A DNA stretch of 64,000 bases, taken from positions 1,612,001 through 1,676,000 of the forward strand of contig NZ_CP131913.1 of NCBI RefSeq assembly GCF_030704205.1, read 5' to 3'. Positions 18,447 to 28,842 of the stretch are shown here, piece after piece. This stretch comes from Halomonas alkalicola. GTDB lineage: Bacteria > Pseudomonadota > Gammaproteobacteria > Pseudomonadales > Halomonadaceae. Below the pieces are notes generated by a model. It was not told the DNA's origin. It worked only from the letters and a program-made list of their open reading frames with translations, and searched no databases. Within the stretch, counting starts at the first letter, position 1. Each line of letters starts with the position of its first letter. Position numbers and translations under genes: made by a program.

Positions 18447-19802
18447 TCAGCGGCCATTGCGCGCCTCCCACTCCGCCGCCGCCCGCTGGCCGCGGGCCTG
18501 GTCGACGGCCAGGCAGATCAGGATGGCGACGATGAAGAGCGCGGCGCAGAGCAGGATCGAGGCCTGCAGTCCCACCACCGTCTGCAGCAGGCCGAGGGCC
18601 ACGATGCCGAAGACCCCGGCCAGCTTGTTGGCCAGGCCCCAGAAGCCGAAGAACTCGGCGGCCTTGCGGGTGGGCGAGAAGAGCCCCACCAGGGCGCGGC
18701 TGGCCGACTGGCTGGAACCCAGCGAGAGCCCCGCCAGGCAGCCGACGAAGAGAAACAGGTGCTGGGCCTCCCAGTCGAGGGCGAAGCGCGCGTTGAGGAA
18801 GGCGGTGACCTCCGGGGTCGCCCAGATGGCCAGGATCGCCGCCACCCAGAGCCCCAGGGTGAAGAGGTAGGTGACCTTGGTGCCGATGCGGTCCTGGATG
18901 AAGCCGAAGCCCAGCGCCCCTGCCGCCGCGGTGATCTGCACGATGATGAACATCAGGTTGCGGATCGACTCGTCCCAGCCGATCACCTGGGCGCCGTAGA
19001 TGAAGGCGAAGGCGATGATGATGTATACCCCGGCCATGGAGAAGAGCAGTGAGACCAGGAAGATGCCGAGGTCCCGGAAGCGCCGGAGCTCGTGCAGGGT
19101 GGTGGAGACCCGCTCCCAGGCGATCTCCCGGTAGGGCTTGCCCGGCGGCTGGGGGGTGCCGCGCTCCTTCACCCACAGGAAGGTGGGAATGGCGGTGACC
19201 AGGAAGAAGGCCGCCGCGAAGGGCCCCACCCAGCGGATGCGCTCGAAGTTCTCCGCGGTGGCCTCGCCCAGCGCCACCAGGGTGAAGCCCGCGGCGAAGA
19301 GCCCGCCCACGTAGCCCAGCGCCCAGCCGAAGCCGGAGATCTTGCCGAGATCCTCCGGCGGCCCCAGGTCGGGCAGGAAGGCGGCGATGAAGGACTCCCC
19401 CATGGAGTAGGCGTAGTTGGAGACCACGATCAGCAGCAACCCCAGCACCACGTAGCCCGGCGCCACGAAGTAGAGCATGGCGGTGGTGGCCACGGTGGCC
19501 AGGTAGCTTGCGAACAGGAAGCGCTTCTTGGAGGCCTGGTAGTCCATCACCGCCCCGCACAGGGGGCCGGTGACCACCACCAGCAGGTAGCTCACCGCCA
19601 GCGCCAGGCTCCACAGGAAGTTGGCCAGCCGGTAGCCGTCGCCGCGGTCGCCGACGATCACCGTGGTGAAGAGCTCGCCGAACACCACGGTGATGATCAG
19701 CAGGGTGTAGGCCTGGTTGGCGAAGTCGAACATCGCCCAGCCGAGGATCTCCTTGCGCGAGGCGCGGGTCCGCGGCGGTGTGACGCTGGTCAGGGGTGAC
19801 AT
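18447..19802 (-). CDS. UMF1/Atg22-type MFS transporter
   Basis: A 451-residue major facilitator of the UMF1 (Atg22-like) group with about twelve helices. ILGWAMFDFANQAYTLLIITVVF at the N-terminus is characteristic of this group. Later blocks are AVMDYQASKKRFL, SMGESFIAAFLPDL and GSSQSASRALVGLFSPTRKAAEFFGF. Fungal relatives export amino acids from the vacuole; bacterial members are uncharacterised. A TauE-type exporter follows closely, so the two may handle related organic anions, but that is a guess. Confidence 0.85.
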   Translation of the reverse strand: MSPLTSVTPPRTRASRKEILGWAMFDFANQAYTLLIITVVFGELFTTVIVGDRGDGYRLANFLWSLALAVSYLLVVVTGPLCGAVMDYQASKKRFLFASYLATVATTAMLYFVAPGYVVLGLLLIVVSNYAYSMGESFIAAFLPDLGPPEDLGKISGFGWALGYVGGLFAAGFTLVALGEATAENFERIRWVGPFAAAFFLVTAIPTFLWVKERGTPQPPGKPYREIAWERVSTTLHELRRFRDLGIFLVSLLFSMAGVYIIIAFAFIYGAQVIGWDESIRNLMFIIVQITAAAGALGFGFIQDRIGTKVTYLFTLGLWVAAILAIWATPEVTAFLNARFALDWEAQHLFLFVGCLAGLSLGSSQSASRALVGLFSPTRKAAEFFGFWGLANKLAGVFGIVALGLLQTVVGLQASILLCAALFIVAILICLAVDQARGQRAAAEWEARNGR

Positions 19803-19889
19803 GGGGCTGTCCTTGCGGGTCGAGACGGCAAGCCTAGCAGCATGGGCCAGAAGCGCACCATCTCGAGCCGCCGAGGTGCATGGCGCCGC

Positions 19890-20588
19890 TCAGCGGCAGA
19901 GCCGGAAGCCGCGCATGCCGAAGTGGAAGTGGTCGGCGTGGGCCTGATTGTAATCCGGCCCCAGCACGTTGCCGAAGAGGTCGCAGGCGCCGTCCCGGGC
20001 CTCGCGCAGGAACTCACCTCGCTCTCCCTCGTCGTCCCAGTGGTCGATCAGGCGGATCTCGCGCCCGTCGGCCAGCCGGAAGGCGGCCACGTCCAGCGCC
20101 TCGGCGGTGGCGTGCTCGCTGGGCCGCCCCTGCTCCCGGCCGTAGACGTTGCGGCAGGCGAAGCTGCCCAAGTGCTCCACTCTCGCCACGCGGCTGCCCA
20201 GCACCGATTCCGCGGCGGGCTGCAGGCGCTGGCGCTCGAAGAGCGTCCAGGCAAGCGCCAGCGGGCAGCTCGCCACGAAGCTTGCATTGAAGTCGACGCC
20301 GCTGGCCTCCAGGCGCACCACGTTGGCCAACGGGCAGCCCGCCACGGGCTCATGGTCCTCGAGAGGCGTGAACGAAAGCTCGCCCTCCGGCGCCGTGGCC
20401 AGGGCCGCCAGGCACCCCTCGCGGTCGTCGGCCAGGCGACGCAGCTTCCACTGCGTCACCGGGGTGAGGGGGTCATCGATGTGGAGCGGCTCGGCGGGGT
20501 GCCAGTGCCGCGGGATCAGCGCCTCGAACTGCCACCAGGCCAGCGCCAGGGCGCCGGCCAGCAGGATCAGAAGCAGCAGGCCCCGCAT
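19890..20588 (-). CDS. Extensin-like C-terminal domain protein
   Basis: A 232-residue protein with one N-terminal membrane helix (about 1-20) and an extensin-like C-terminal domain, a periplasmic fold related to LAS/MepA-type D-Ala peptidases. Metal-site-like residues are in SEHATAEALDVAAF (H and D) and HADHFHFG (H-x-H). Paired cysteines (GCLAAL, GCPL, SCPL, FACRN, GACDL) suggest disulfides. This supports a role in cell-wall trimming, not plant extensin function. It starts three bases after the stop of a small membrane protein gene. Confidence 0.8.
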   Translation of the reverse strand: MRGLLLLILLAGALALAWWQFEALIPRHWHPAEPLHIDDPLTPVTQWKLRRLADDREGCLAALATAPEGELSFTPLEDHEPVAGCPLANVVRLEASGVDFNASFVASCPLALAWTLFERQRLQPAAESVLGSRVARVEHLGSFACRNVYGREQGRPSEHATAEALDVAAFRLADGREIRLIDHWDDEGERGEFLREARDGACDLFGNVLGPDYNQAHADHFHFGMRGFRLCR

Positions 20589-20591
20589 GTC

Positions 20592-20792
20592 CTACCGGGT
20601 CACCAGGGTCAGGAGCAGGGCCGTGGCGCCCACCACCAGCGCCACCACCACGGCGATATCCACCAGGCGGTCGAGCCAGCGATCGAGCCAACGACCGAGC
20701 CCAGTCCCGCCGGGCAGGCGCTGGCCACGCCGTGGCTGGCGTCGTCGGGTGGCCCCGCGGCGGGGGGCGCGGGCAGTGAGCAGAAGCGACAT
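20592..20792 (-). CDS. Small Arg-rich membrane protein
   Basis: A 66-residue protein I do not recognise. It has a basic N-terminal half (RAPRRGATRRRQPRRGQ) and one C-terminal helix (DIAVVVALVVGATALLLTLV). The tight three-base spacing to the extensin-like gene suggests it is real and co-translated, but no strong ribosome site precedes its ATG. It could be an accessory subunit of the extensin-like protein or a spurious frame. Confidence 0.5.
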   Translation of the reverse strand: MSLLLTARAPRRGATRRRQPRRGQRLPGGTGLGRWLDRWLDRLVDIAVVVALVVGATALLLTLVTR

Positions 20793-20897
20793 GGTCGAAG
20801 TCCGTTTTCACCATTTCCCTGAGCTTACGGCCTGCGCCGCCGCCAGGCCAGTGGCGGCGACGCCAAGGACGCCGCCACTGCCCGCCCCCACGCGTCG

Positions 20898-22532
20898 CTA
20901 CATCCCCTCGCGGCGGTTGATGCGGCGGTTGACCACGTTGGGCGCGCGGCGCAGGCGCTCCTCCTCGCCCAGCAGCTCCGCCTCGAAGGCGTCGGCGCCC
21001 ACCGGGGTCTCGCCGTGGCGGCGATAGAGCTGGGTAAGCATCGCGCGGCGGTCGGCGCGCAGCTCGCGCACCAGCACCACCACCATACCGTAGAGGATGA
21101 AGGTGAAGGGGAGTGCCGCGAGCACCGAGGCCGACTGCAGCCCGGTGAGGCCGCCGGCGGCGATCAGCGTCAGGCAGATCGCAGCGATCAGCACGCCCCA
21201 GATCACCCGCTTGTAGAGCGGCGGGTTGATGGAGCCGTTGTCGGTCATCTGGGCCACGATGTAGGAAGCGGAATCCGCCGAGGTCACCAGGAAGATGAAG
21301 ATCAGCATCATCGCCACCACCGAGAGCAGGCCGCTGAAGGGCATCAGGGCGAACATCTCGAACAGCGCCACGGTGATGTTGGCCTGGGTGGCCGCGGCCA
21401 GCCCCACGTCGCCATTGAGCTCCATGTTGAGCGCCGCGCCGCCGAACACGCCGATCCACAGGCAGGCCAGCAGCGGCGGCACGATCAGCACGCCGAACAC
21501 GTACTGCTTGATGGTGCGGCCGCGGGAGACCCGCGCCACGAAGGTGCCCACGAAGGGCGACCAGGCGATGACCCAGGCCCAGTAGAAGATGGTCCAGCTG
21601 CTCGCCCAGGTATTGTCCGAGTAGGGGGAGATGCGCAGGCTCATGCCGATGAAGTTCTGCAGGTAGTCGCCGATCCCCAGGGTGATGGTCTCGAGGATGG
21701 CCACCGTGGGGCCGGTCACCAGCACGTAGAGCATCAGGCCGATGCAGAGCACCATGTTGAGGTTGGAGAGGCGCTTGACCCCCTTGTCCAGGCCCGACCA
21801 GGTGGAGGCCATGTAGGCCAGGAACATCACGAAGAGGATCAGAAACTGCCACAGCACCGACTCCGGCAGGCCGAAGACGGCATTGAGCCCGCCGTTCATC
21901 TGCAGCACGCCGAGACCCAGGGAGGTCGCCACCCCCATCACCGTGGCCACCACGGCGAAGATATCCAGGGCCGGGGCGTAGCGGCGCGCCCTGGGATGCT
22001 TGGCGGTCACCGAGGAGAGCACCGAGGAGACGAGCCCGGCCTGCCCCTTGCGGAACTGGAAGTAAGCGATGATCAGTCCTACCACCGAGAAGGCCGCCCA
22101 CTGGTGGATGCCCCAGTTGAAGTAGGCGTACTGGATGGCGTAGCGGGCCGAGTCGGTGGTCTCGGCCGGCACGTCGCCGTAGGGCGGGTCGATGTAGTGG
22201 AACATCGGCTCGGCCATGCCGTAGAAGACCAGGCCCACGCCGAAGCCGGCGGCCAGCAGCATGCTGACCCAGGAGAAGAAGCTGTAGCTCGGGGTGCTGT
22301 CCTGGGGGCCGAGGCGGATCTTGCCGTACTTGCTGAAGGCCAGGCCCAGCAGGAAGATCACGAAGCCGAATACGGAAAAGAGATAGAACCAGCCGAACAG
22401 CTGAGTCACGCCAGCCAGGGCGGCACTGGCGGCGCTGCCGAAGCCCTCGGGGAAGGCCGCCCCGACCGCGACGAGCGCCAGGATGATGAGTGCAGAGACG
22501 GTAAAGACCGTCTTTCCTCCATGGTCTGCCAT
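20898..22532 (-). CDS. BCCT-family betaine/choline/carnitine transporter
   Basis: A 544-residue secondary transporter with about twelve helices. Family marks are GFGVGLVFYGMAEPMFHY, the NWGIHQWAAFSVVGLI segment and WAWVIAWSPFVGTFVARVSRGRTIKQ around the substrate site. Such sodium- or proton-coupled carriers import glycine betaine and related compatible solutes, which suits a halophile. The extended charged C-terminus (about 495-544) may be the osmosensing tail. The ATG at 22532 follows AGGACTCTCTG. Confidence 0.92.
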   Translation of the reverse strand: MADHGGKTVFTVSALIILALVAVGAAFPEGFGSAASAALAGVTQLFGWFYLFSVFGFVIFLLGLAFSKYGKIRLGPQDSTPSYSFFSWVSMLLAAGFGVGLVFYGMAEPMFHYIDPPYGDVPAETTDSARYAIQYAYFNWGIHQWAAFSVVGLIIAYFQFRKGQAGLVSSVLSSVTAKHPRARRYAPALDIFAVVATVMGVATSLGLGVLQMNGGLNAVFGLPESVLWQFLILFVMFLAYMASTWSGLDKGVKRLSNLNMVLCIGLMLYVLVTGPTVAILETITLGIGDYLQNFIGMSLRISPYSDNTWASSWTIFYWAWVIAWSPFVGTFVARVSRGRTIKQYVFGVLIVPPLLACLWIGVFGGAALNMELNGDVGLAAATQANITVALFEMFALMPFSGLLSVVAMMLIFIFLVTSADSASYIVAQMTDNGSINPPLYKRVIWGVLIAAICLTLIAAGGLTGLQSASVLAALPFTFILYGMVVVLVRELRADRRAMLTQLYRRHGETPVGADAFEAELLGEEERLRRAPNVVNRRINRREGM

Positions 22533-22727
22533 CAGAGAGTCCTTTTGTGAAGGAGTTGTACAATAAATACTCTACCAGCCTGGCCCAGCATTACCATGGC
22601 GACGCTCGTGGCCACCACCGCCTCTCGGCCAGGCCAGCGGCGCGGCACACTCGACCTGGAGGATTGCACGGCGGTCCGGCGGCCCCCATGGTAGGCTTCA
22701 TCAGCAGGCTAACATTCTGGAGGAACC

Positions 22728-23723
22728 ATGCCCCGTCTCGCCGACACGCCTCTCTCCGTACTCGATCTTGCCCCGACCCGCGAGGGTGGCAGCGCGGCGG
22801 ACAGCTTCCGGGAGAGCGTCGCCCTGGCGCAGCTGACCGAGCGGCTGGGCTACACCCGCTTCTGGCTCGCCGAGCACCACAGCATCGAGGGCATCGCCAG
22901 CGCCGCCACCGCCGTGCTGATCGGCCACGTGGCGGGCGCCACCCGGCGCATCCGGGTGGGCAGCGGCGGCATCATGCTGCCCAACCACCCGCCCCTGGTG
23001 ATCGCCGAGCAGTTCGGGACCCTGGAGACCCTCTACCCCGGACGCATCGATCTGGGCCTGGGCCGCGCCCCGGGCTCCGACGGCGCCACCATGGCCGCCA
23101 TGCGCCGGGATCCCTATGCCGGCGTCGAGGACTTCCCCCAGCGGCTCGAGGAGCTGCAGGGCTTCCTGGATGACGAGCGGCCCGGCCAGCGGGTGCGTGC
23201 GGTGCCCGGCCAGGGCACCAAGGTGCCGATCTGGCTGCTCGGCTCCAGCGGCTACAGCGCCCAGCTGGCCGCTCGCCTGGGGCTGCCCTTCGCCTTCGCC
23301 GCCCAGTTCGCCCCGGGCTACCTGTTCGAGGCACTGCGCCTCTACCGCGACAACTTCCGACCCTCCGCGGTGCTAGAGCGGCCCCACGCCATGGTCGGCC
23401 TGCCGGTGATCGCCGCCGAGAATGACGCCATGGCCGAGTATCTCGCCACCACCGCCCGTCAGAAGTTTCTGGGCATGATCCGCGGCCAGCGTACCTGCGC
23501 GAAGCCGCCGGTGGAGCATCTGGCGATGACGCCCCTGGAGGAGAGCCAGCTGCAGCAGTTCCTGGGAGCGGCCATCGTCGGCGGCCCCGAGACCGTGCGC
23601 GATGGGCTGGAGGCCTTCCTCGCGCAGACCGGCGCCGATGAGCTGATGCTCAATACCGATGTGTTCGCCCTGGAGGACCGCCTGAGAAGCTACGAAATCG
23701 TCGCCGAGGTGTGGCGTTCATGA
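22728..23723 (+). CDS. Luciferase-like (LLM class) flavin-dependent oxidoreductase
   Basis: A 331-residue TIM-barrel flavoprotein of the bacterial luciferase-like family, probably an FMN- or F420-type monooxygenase of the group with Yhb[31 protein letters not shown] and [15 protein letters not shown] are conserved, as is [16 protein letters not shown] lies six bases before the ATG. The stop overlaps the start of azlC, so the three plus-strand genes form one unit. The substrate is unknown. Confidence 0.88.
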   Translation: MPRLADTPLSVLDLAPTREGGSAADSFRESVALAQLTERLGYTRFWLAEHHSIEGIASAATAVLIGHVAGATRRIRVGSGGIMLPNHPPLVIAEQFGTLETLYPGRIDLGLGRAPGSDGATMAAMRRDPYAGVEDFPQRLEELQGFLDDERPGQRVRAVPGQGTKVPIWLLGSSGYSAQLAARLGLPFAFAAQFAPGYLFEALRLYRDNFRPSAVLERPHAMVGLPVIAAENDAMAEYLATTARQKFLGMIRGQRTCAKPPVEHLAMTPLEESQLQQFLGAAIVGGPETVRDGLEAFLAQTGADELMLNTDVFALEDRLRSYEIVAEVWRS

Positions 23724-24430
23724 CCGAACCGGCCGCGTCTCGATCGGGGGTCGGCCATCTGGTCGAGGGCTTCCGCCGCATGGCCCCGCTGTCGCTGTTC
23801 GTCATCGTCTTCGGGCTCGCCTTCGGGGTCGCGGCCCTGCAGCAGGGGCTATCCGGCCTGGAGACCCTGCTGATGAGCGGCCTGGTGTTCGCCGGCGCCG
23901 CCCAGTTCGCCACCCTCGAGCTGTGGGACGACAGCATCCCGCTGGTGCCGCTGGTGGCCATCACCCTGGCGATCAACGCCCGCCACCTGCTGATGGGCGC
24001 CGCCTTCTACCCCCACCTGCGCGAGCTGCCTGCCGGACGGCGCTACGCCAGCCTGATCCTGCTCAGCGATGCCAACTGGGCCATGGCTATGAGCGGCGGC
24101 TCCCCGGCGGCACGCCTGGGCATCCTGGTGGGCGGCGGGCTGGCGCTGTGGATCACCTGGATGATCGGCACCGGTCTCGGCGTGGCCTTCGGCAGCGGCA
24201 TCGGCGAGCCCGAGCGCTTCGGGCTCGACGCCATCATGGGCTGCTTCCTGCTGGCCATGCTGGTGGGTGACAAGCGCGACCCCGGGGTGCTGCTGCCCTG
24301 GGGTGCCGCGGCCATCGCCGCCCTGGCGGCGATGGCCTGGCTGCCGCCCCACGCCCATGTAATCGTCGGGGCCCTGGCCGGCGGCCTGGTGGGCCTGCTG
24401 CTGCCTCCCGCGGCCAAGGAGAGGAGATGA
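23720..24430 (+). CDS. azlC: Branched-chain amino acid exporter large subunit AzlC
   Basis: A 236-residue permease of the AzlC/YgaZ family, which together with AzlD exports branched-chain amino acids. Signature regions are [28 protein letters not shown] and [18 protein letters not shown]. The ATG at 23720 overlaps the upstream stop as ATGA; an upstream GTG at 23711 is less likely. It overlaps azlD by four bases. Confidence 0.9.
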   Translation: MTEPAASRSGVGHLVEGFRRMAPLSLFVIVFGLAFGVAALQQGLSGLETLLMSGLVFAGAAQFATLELWDDSIPLVPLVAITLAINARHLLMGAAFYPHLRELPAGRRYASLILLSDANWAMAMSGGSPAARLGILVGGGLALWITWMIGTGLGVAFGSGIGEPERFGLDAIMGCFLLAMLVGDKRDPGVLLPWGAAAIAALAAMAWLPPHAHVIVGALAGGLVGLLLPPAAKERR

Positions 24431-24744
24431 TGACCCTGACGGCCGCCAACGGCGGCGTGCTGCTGGCCATTCTGATCATGGCGCTGACCACCTACCTGAC
24501 CCGCGCCGGCGGGGTCTTCGTGATGGCCCGGGTGCCCATCGGCCCGCGGGTGGAGCGCTTCATCAACGCCATGGCCGGTTCGGTGCTGGTGGCGGTGATC
24601 ACCCCCATGGCCGTGAACGGCGACGGCGGCGCCCGGATGGCGCTGATCGCCACGGCCGTGGTGATGCTGGCGCTGCGCAAGCCGCTGCCGGCGATCACCG
24701 CCGGCATCCTCACCGCCGCGCTGTGGCGCCTGGTCGCATCCTGA
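24427..24744 (+). CDS. azlD: Branched-chain amino acid exporter small subunit AzlD
   Basis: A 105-residue, four-helix partner of AzlC. The AzlD pattern LTTYLTRAGGVFVM near the N-terminus and the C-terminal KPLPAITAGILTAALWR agree with the family. It overlaps azlC by four bases and is translationally coupled. A structured spacer with nested inverted repeats (24764-24801) follows, which may terminate the operon. Confidence 0.88.
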   Translation: MMTLTAANGGVLLAILIMALTTYLTRAGGVFVMARVPIGPRVERFINAMAGSVLVAVITPMAVNGDGGARMALIATAVVMLALRKPLPAITAGILTAALWRLVAS

Positions 24745-24843
24745 TTCCTCCTCGGAACGAAGCGCCCCGCGCGCTTTCCAAGGGGCAGCCCTTTGCGGGG
24801 CACCATGTCCTGCGGCGCCGTGCGCCGCCCAACGGAGAGAGTG

Positions 24844-25287
24844 ATGTCCGATTCCCGAGGTCCCGATCAGGACCCGCGCCGAGACTTCCAGCACAACGTC
24901 GCCTGGCGCACCGCCCAGGCGTGGCAGCAGCGCGCCCGGCAGCGGCGCAGCGGCGGCCTGCTGGACAGCCTGAAGATGCTGCTGGCCTGGCTGCTGTTCG
25001 GCGCCATGATGATCGTCGCCATGGTGCTGGGGCTCTTCTTCCTGCTGCTCGGCTGGGCGCTGATGCCGCTGCTGCGCTACCGGCTGAAGAAGCGCATGGA
25101 GAAGATGCGCGCCGACCAGGCCGAGGACGTCGGCAGCGGCTTCCACTACCGGGAGACCCGCTACCGCGAGACCCGCGGCGCCGACGGCAGCTACCGCGAG
25201 CAGCAGGTGCTGGAAGGGGACTATGTGGTGAAGGGCGACGAGGCCAGGGGCGATGACCCGGCCCAGCGCGAGCCCCGCCGCGACTGA
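24844..25287 (+). CDS. Conserved-looking membrane protein of unknown function
   Basis: A 147-residue protein. A hydrophilic, Arg/Gln-rich N-terminus (about 1-40) leads to one long or two short hydrophobic helices (about 45-78, LLAWLLFGAMMIVAMVLGLF). A charged C-terminus contains the near-repeat YRETRYRETRG and ends with DYVVKGDE. GGAGAGAG precedes the ATG at 24844; longer starts have no ribosome site. I do not recognise a family. It converges on aroQ. Confidence 0.7.
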   Translation: MSDSRGPDQDPRRDFQHNVAWRTAQAWQQRARQRRSGGLLDSLKMLLAWLLFGAMMIVAMVLGLFFLLLGWALMPLLRYRLKKRMEKMRADQAEDVGSGFHYRETRYRETRGADGSYREQQVLEGDYVVKGDEARGDDPAQREPRRD

Positions 25288-25289
25288 CA

Positions 25290-25305
25290 CCCGGCCTCAG
25301 CCGGG
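25290..25305. terminator. Small hairpin over the aroQ stop
   Basis: The stem CCCGGC / GCCGGG with loop CTCA lies between the convergent membrane-protein and aroQ genes and includes the aroQ stop codon. It is the only candidate bidirectional terminator in a nine-base gap, and it is weak because no T run follows. Confidence 0.4.
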
Positions 25306-25734
25306 CTGGCGCATCACCGCCTCCAGGGCGGCGAGATAGCCCTGGCTGCCGAGCCCCGCGATCACCCCGTCGGCGCGCAGCGAGACGTAGGAGTGGTGGC
25401 GAAAGCTCTCGCGCTGGTGGACGTTGGAGAGGTGCACCTCTATCACCCTCCCCTCGAAGGCGTTGAGAGCATCGAGGATCGCCACCGAGGTATGGGTGTA
25501 GGCCGCCGGGTTGATGATGATGGCGGCGGTGCCATCGAGGCGTGCCGCCTGGATCCAGTCGATCAGCTCTCCCTCGTGGTTGCTCTGCCGGCAGCTGACC
25601 TCCCAGCCCTCCAGCGCCGCCCGCTCATAGAGCCCGTTGTTGATGTCCTCGAGGGTCTCGTGGCCGTAGATCTCCGGCTGCCGGGTACCCAGCAGGTTGA
25701 GGTTGGGGCCGTGCAGTACCAGTATCTTCTTCAT
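25297..25734 (-). CDS. aroQ: Type II 3-dehydroquinate dehydratase
   Basis: Converts 3-dehydroquinate to 3-dehydroshikimate in the shikimate pathway. At 145 residues it has the normal size for the dodecameric type II enzyme. The N-terminus [19 protein letters not shown] holds the active-site lid Arg and catalytic Tyr. [12 protein letters not shown] and [16 protein letters not shown] hold the substrate-binding Asn and catalytic His. It begins 17 bases after the glnE stop, suggesting co-transcription with glnE rather than with accB/accC as in many relatives. Confidence 0.96.
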   Translation of the reverse strand: MKKILVLHGPNLNLLGTRQPEIYGHETLEDINNGLYERAALEGWEVSCRQSNHEGELIDWIQAARLDGTAAIIINPAAYTHTSVAILDALNAFEGRVIEVHLSNVHQRESFRHHSYVSLRADGVIAGLGSQGYLAALEAVMRQPG

Positions 25735-25751
25735 CGGGAATCCTTGCTCCG

Positions 25752-28700
25752 TCAGTCCTTGTCGAAATCGATCTTGTCGGGCTCGCCCTGTGGCGGCTCA
25801 AGCAGCCGCTGCCAGGCCTCGATCACCACCCGGCGGTGGTCCTGGAAGGCGTCGCTGCGTCCCCGGGCGGGCTCGCGGGTCAGCGAGGCGCGGTGGGCAC
25901 TGCTGCGCAGGGCCAGATAGGCCTCGCGCAGGCGCTGGCACTCCTTGGCCGGGAGGCGCTCGGCGGCCTCCAGGGTCTCGAGGATGCGCATGTTGTCGCT
26001 CCACTGCAGAAGCTCCGGGGCCTCGTGACCCATCGCGAGCACGGCGTACTGGCAGAGGAACTCGATATCGACCATGCCGCCGGGGTCGTGCTTGAGGTCG
26101 AACTCCCCCTCCCCGCTCTTGCCGCCCAGGTGGTCGCGCATCTTGTGGCGCATCTTGACCACCTCCTCACGCAGCGCCTCGGCGTCGCGTTCACGACCGA
26201 GGACCTCGCGCCGGATGGCGTCGAAGCCCTCGACCAGGCGCGGATGCCCCGCCACCACCCGGGCACGCACCAGCGCCTGGTGCTCCCAGGTCCAGGCATC
26301 GCGACGCTGGTAGTCGGCGAAGGCGGCCAGCGAGCTGACCAGCAGCCCCGAGTTGCCGGAGGGGCGCAGGCGCATGTCCACCTCGTAGAGGGTGCCGGCG
26401 GGAGTCACCGCGGTGAGCAGGTGGATGATGCGCTGCCCCAGCCGGGTGAAGAAGACGGCGTTGTCCAGGGGGCGCTGGCCATCGGTGCTGCCCTGGGTGG
26501 CGCCGTCGTGGATGAACACCAGGTCCAGGTCCGAGCCGTAGCCCAGCTCGATGCCGCCGAGCTTGCCGTAGCCGACGATCAGGAAGTCTGGCTCGGCTCC
26601 GGCGCGGCTGCCGTCGGCCAGCTCCGGGACGCCGTGCTTGCGGGTCAGGTGCTTCCAGGCCATGGCCAGCACCGCCTCGAGGATCACCTCGGCGATATAG
26701 GTGAGGTAGTCGCTCACCTTCATCAGGTGGCGGGTACCGGCAATGTCGGAGGCGGCCACGTGCAGGGTCTGGGCGTGCTTGAAGACCCGCAGCGCCTCGA
26801 GCTGGGCCTCCTCGTCCTCCTCGGGAATCCGCGCCAGGGTCTGGCGCAGCTCGTCGGCGAGGCGCGCCTTGTCGGCGGGGGTGTAGAGGGTCTCGGGGGT
26901 GAGCAGCTCGTCGAGCAGGATCGGGTAGCGGGCCAGCTGCTCGGCGATCCAGGGGCTCGCCGCGCAGAGCGTCATCAGGTGGCCCAGCGCCTCGGGGTTC
27001 TCGCGCAGCAGCGCCAGGTAGGCGGTGCGCCGCAGCACCGCCTCGATCAGCGGCAGCACCCGCTCCAGCGCCGTGTCGGGCGCCTCGCTCTCGGCCACGG
27101 CGTCGAGCAGCAGCGGCATCAGGGCCTCCAGGCGCTCGAAGCCGATGCGCTGCATGGTCTGGACCTGGCGGGAGTGGTAGAGCGAGGCGATCCGCCGTGC
27201 CGCGGTGGCACTCTCCGCGAAGCCGGCCTCCTCCAGCAGCACGCTGACCTCCTCCTCGTCGAGCTCGCCGCGCCACAGCGCCCGCCACTGCTCCAGGGCG
27301 ATGCCGCCGGCCGCCTCCTCCGACGCCTCCTCGACCTCCTCTTCGGGGTCGGCGATCACCGCATCGAAGTGCTGGCGGATCCGGGCGCGGACCTCGTCGA
27401 GCCTGGCCATCAGCGCCGGCCAGTCCTCCATGTCCAGGGCCAGGGCCACCCGCTCGCGGTCGAGGTCATCGTCGGGCAGGCTCTGGGTCTGGCGATCCTC
27501 CAGCGCCTGCAGCGCGTGTTCCAGGTCGCGCAGGAAGACGTAGTCCGGGATGAGCTCCTCGACCACCGCGACGGGCAGCAGGCCCAGCGCCGGCAGCCGC
27601 TCCAGGGCGCTCTTCAGCGAGGTGACCTGGAGCTCGGTGTCGCGCCCGCCGCGAATCAGCTGGAAGGCCTGCACCACGAACTCCACCTCGCGGATGCCGC
27701 CAGGGCCGAGCTTGATGTTGCCCTCCATGCCCTTGCGGCGCACCTCGCGGTTGATCATGCCCTTGAGCTCGCGCAGCGACTCGATGGCCCCGAAGTCGAG
27801 GTAGCGGCGATAGACGAAGGGGCGCAGGCTGGCCAGCAGCTCGGCCCCGGCGTCCAGGTCGCCGGCCACCGGGCGCGCCTTGAGCATGGCATAGCGCTCC
27901 CACTCGCGCCCCTGGTCCTGGTAGTAGCTTGCCAGGGAGCTGAAGTTGCCCACCAGGGGGCCTCCGTCGCCCAGCGGGCGCAGGCGCATGTCGACCCGGA
28001 AGGCGAAGCCGTCGGCGGTCACCGCATCCAGGGCGCCGATCAGCCGCTGTCCCAGCTTGGTGAAGTACTCCTGGTGCGCCAAGGACTTGCGCCCGCCCTC
28101 GGTCTCGCCGTTCTCGGGGAAGGCGAAGATCAGGTCGATATCGGAGGAGAGGTTGAGTTCGCCGGCGCCGAGCTTGCCCATGCCCAGCACCACCAGGCGC
28201 TGTTCGCTGCCGTCGCGGCGCAGGGCGGGCCGGCCCCAGCGCGGCGCGAGGAAGCGCTCCAGCCAGGTGAGCGCCCCTTCCAGGCACACCTCGGCCAGGC
28301 GCGACACCGCGGCGGCGGTGGCCCACATGTCGGTGCCCTCGGGCCGGGTGAGGTCGCGCCACACGATGCCGGTCATCCGCGCGCGGCGAAAGCGGCGAAT
28401 GGCGGCCTGCATGGCGGCCTCGTCCTCGGCCGCCTCCAGGCGCTCCTCGAGCCAGTCGCGCAGGCTCTCCGCGTCGGGGGCGACGTCCAGTTCCCCGCTG
28501 GCATCCAGGTGCAGCAGCCACTCCGGGTAGCGCACCAGGGTCTCGGCCACGAACTCCGAGATCGCCAGCACCCGAGCCAGCTGCTCGCGGCGCGGCTCGG
28601 AGAGGCCCTGCCAGTCTTCCAGGGGCGACTCGCGCCCGGTCATGCCGGCCAGGTGGTCGGCCTGGGCCAGCGCCTCGGCCAGCCGCTCCCGGGTACGCGT

Positions 28701-28763
28701 CAGGGGCGCCTTGAGGGGCTCGGGAATATCGATCAGCGGCAGGAAGTCATCGGGCAGGGGCAT
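25752..28763 (-). CDS. glnE: Glutamine synthetase adenylyltransferase/deadenylase GlnE
   Basis: A bifunctional 1003-residue enzyme that adds or removes AMP on glutamine synthetase in answer to nitrogen status via PII. Two nucleotidyltransferase domains are evident. The N-terminal adenylyl-removing half has [20 protein letters not shown], and the C-terminal adenylylating half has [20 protein letters not shown]. Each is followed by a helical GlnD-like domain (for example [10 protein letters not shown] and [11 protein letters not shown]). It is followed by aroQ. No PII gene is nearby. Confidence 0.96.
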   Translation of the reverse strand: MPLPDDFLPLIDIPEPLKAPLTRTRERLAEALAQADHLAGMTGRESPLEDWQGLSEPRREQLARVLAISEFVAETLVRYPEWLLHLDASGELDVAPDAESLRDWLEERLEAAEDEAAMQAAIRRFRRARMTGIVWRDLTRPEGTDMWATAAAVSRLAEVCLEGALTWLERFLAPRWGRPALRRDGSEQRLVVLGMGKLGAGELNLSSDIDLIFAFPENGETEGGRKSLAHQEYFTKLGQRLIGALDAVTADGFAFRVDMRLRPLGDGGPLVGNFSSLASYYQDQGREWERYAMLKARPVAGDLDAGAELLASLRPFVYRRYLDFGAIESLRELKGMINREVRRKGMEGNIKLGPGGIREVEFVVQAFQLIRGGRDTELQVTSLKSALERLPALGLLPVAVVEELIPDYVFLRDLEHALQALEDRQTQSLPDDDLDRERVALALDMEDWPALMARLDEVRARIRQHFDAVIADPEEEVEEASEEAAGGIALEQWRALWRGELDEEEVSVLLEEAGFAESATAARRIASLYHSRQVQTMQRIGFERLEALMPLLLDAVAESEAPDTALERVLPLIEAVLRRTAYLALLRENPEALGHLMTLCAASPWIAEQLARYPILLDELLTPETLYTPADKARLADELRQTLARIPEEDEEAQLEALRVFKHAQTLHVAASDIAGTRHLMKVSDYLTYIAEVILEAVLAMAWKHLTRKHGVPELADGSRAGAEPDFLIVGYGKLGGIELGYGSDLDLVFIHDGATQGSTDGQRPLDNAVFFTRLGQRIIHLLTAVTPAGTLYEVDMRLRPSGNSGLLVSSLAAFADYQRRDAWTWEHQALVRARVVAGHPRLVEGFDAIRREVLGRERDAEALREEVVKMRHKMRDHLGGKSGEGEFDLKHDPGGMVDIEFLCQYAVLAMGHEAPELLQWSDNMRILETLEAAERLPAKECQRLREAYLALRSSAHRASLTREPARGRSDAFQDHRRVVIEAWQRLLEPPQGEPDKIDFDKD

Positions 28764-28842
28764 GGGCGTCTCGAATCCGGGTGGCGAATGCCCCCAGCAT
28801 AGCGAAGCACGAACGCCATGGGCACCCGGAGCGACGAGCGAC

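Noticed and set aside
24764..24801. Nested inverted repeats GCCCCGC / GCGGGGC and AAGGG / CCCTT after azlD as a certain terminator
   Set aside because: Arms are short, the outer stem is seven bases and no T run follows, so I mention it only in the azlD entry.
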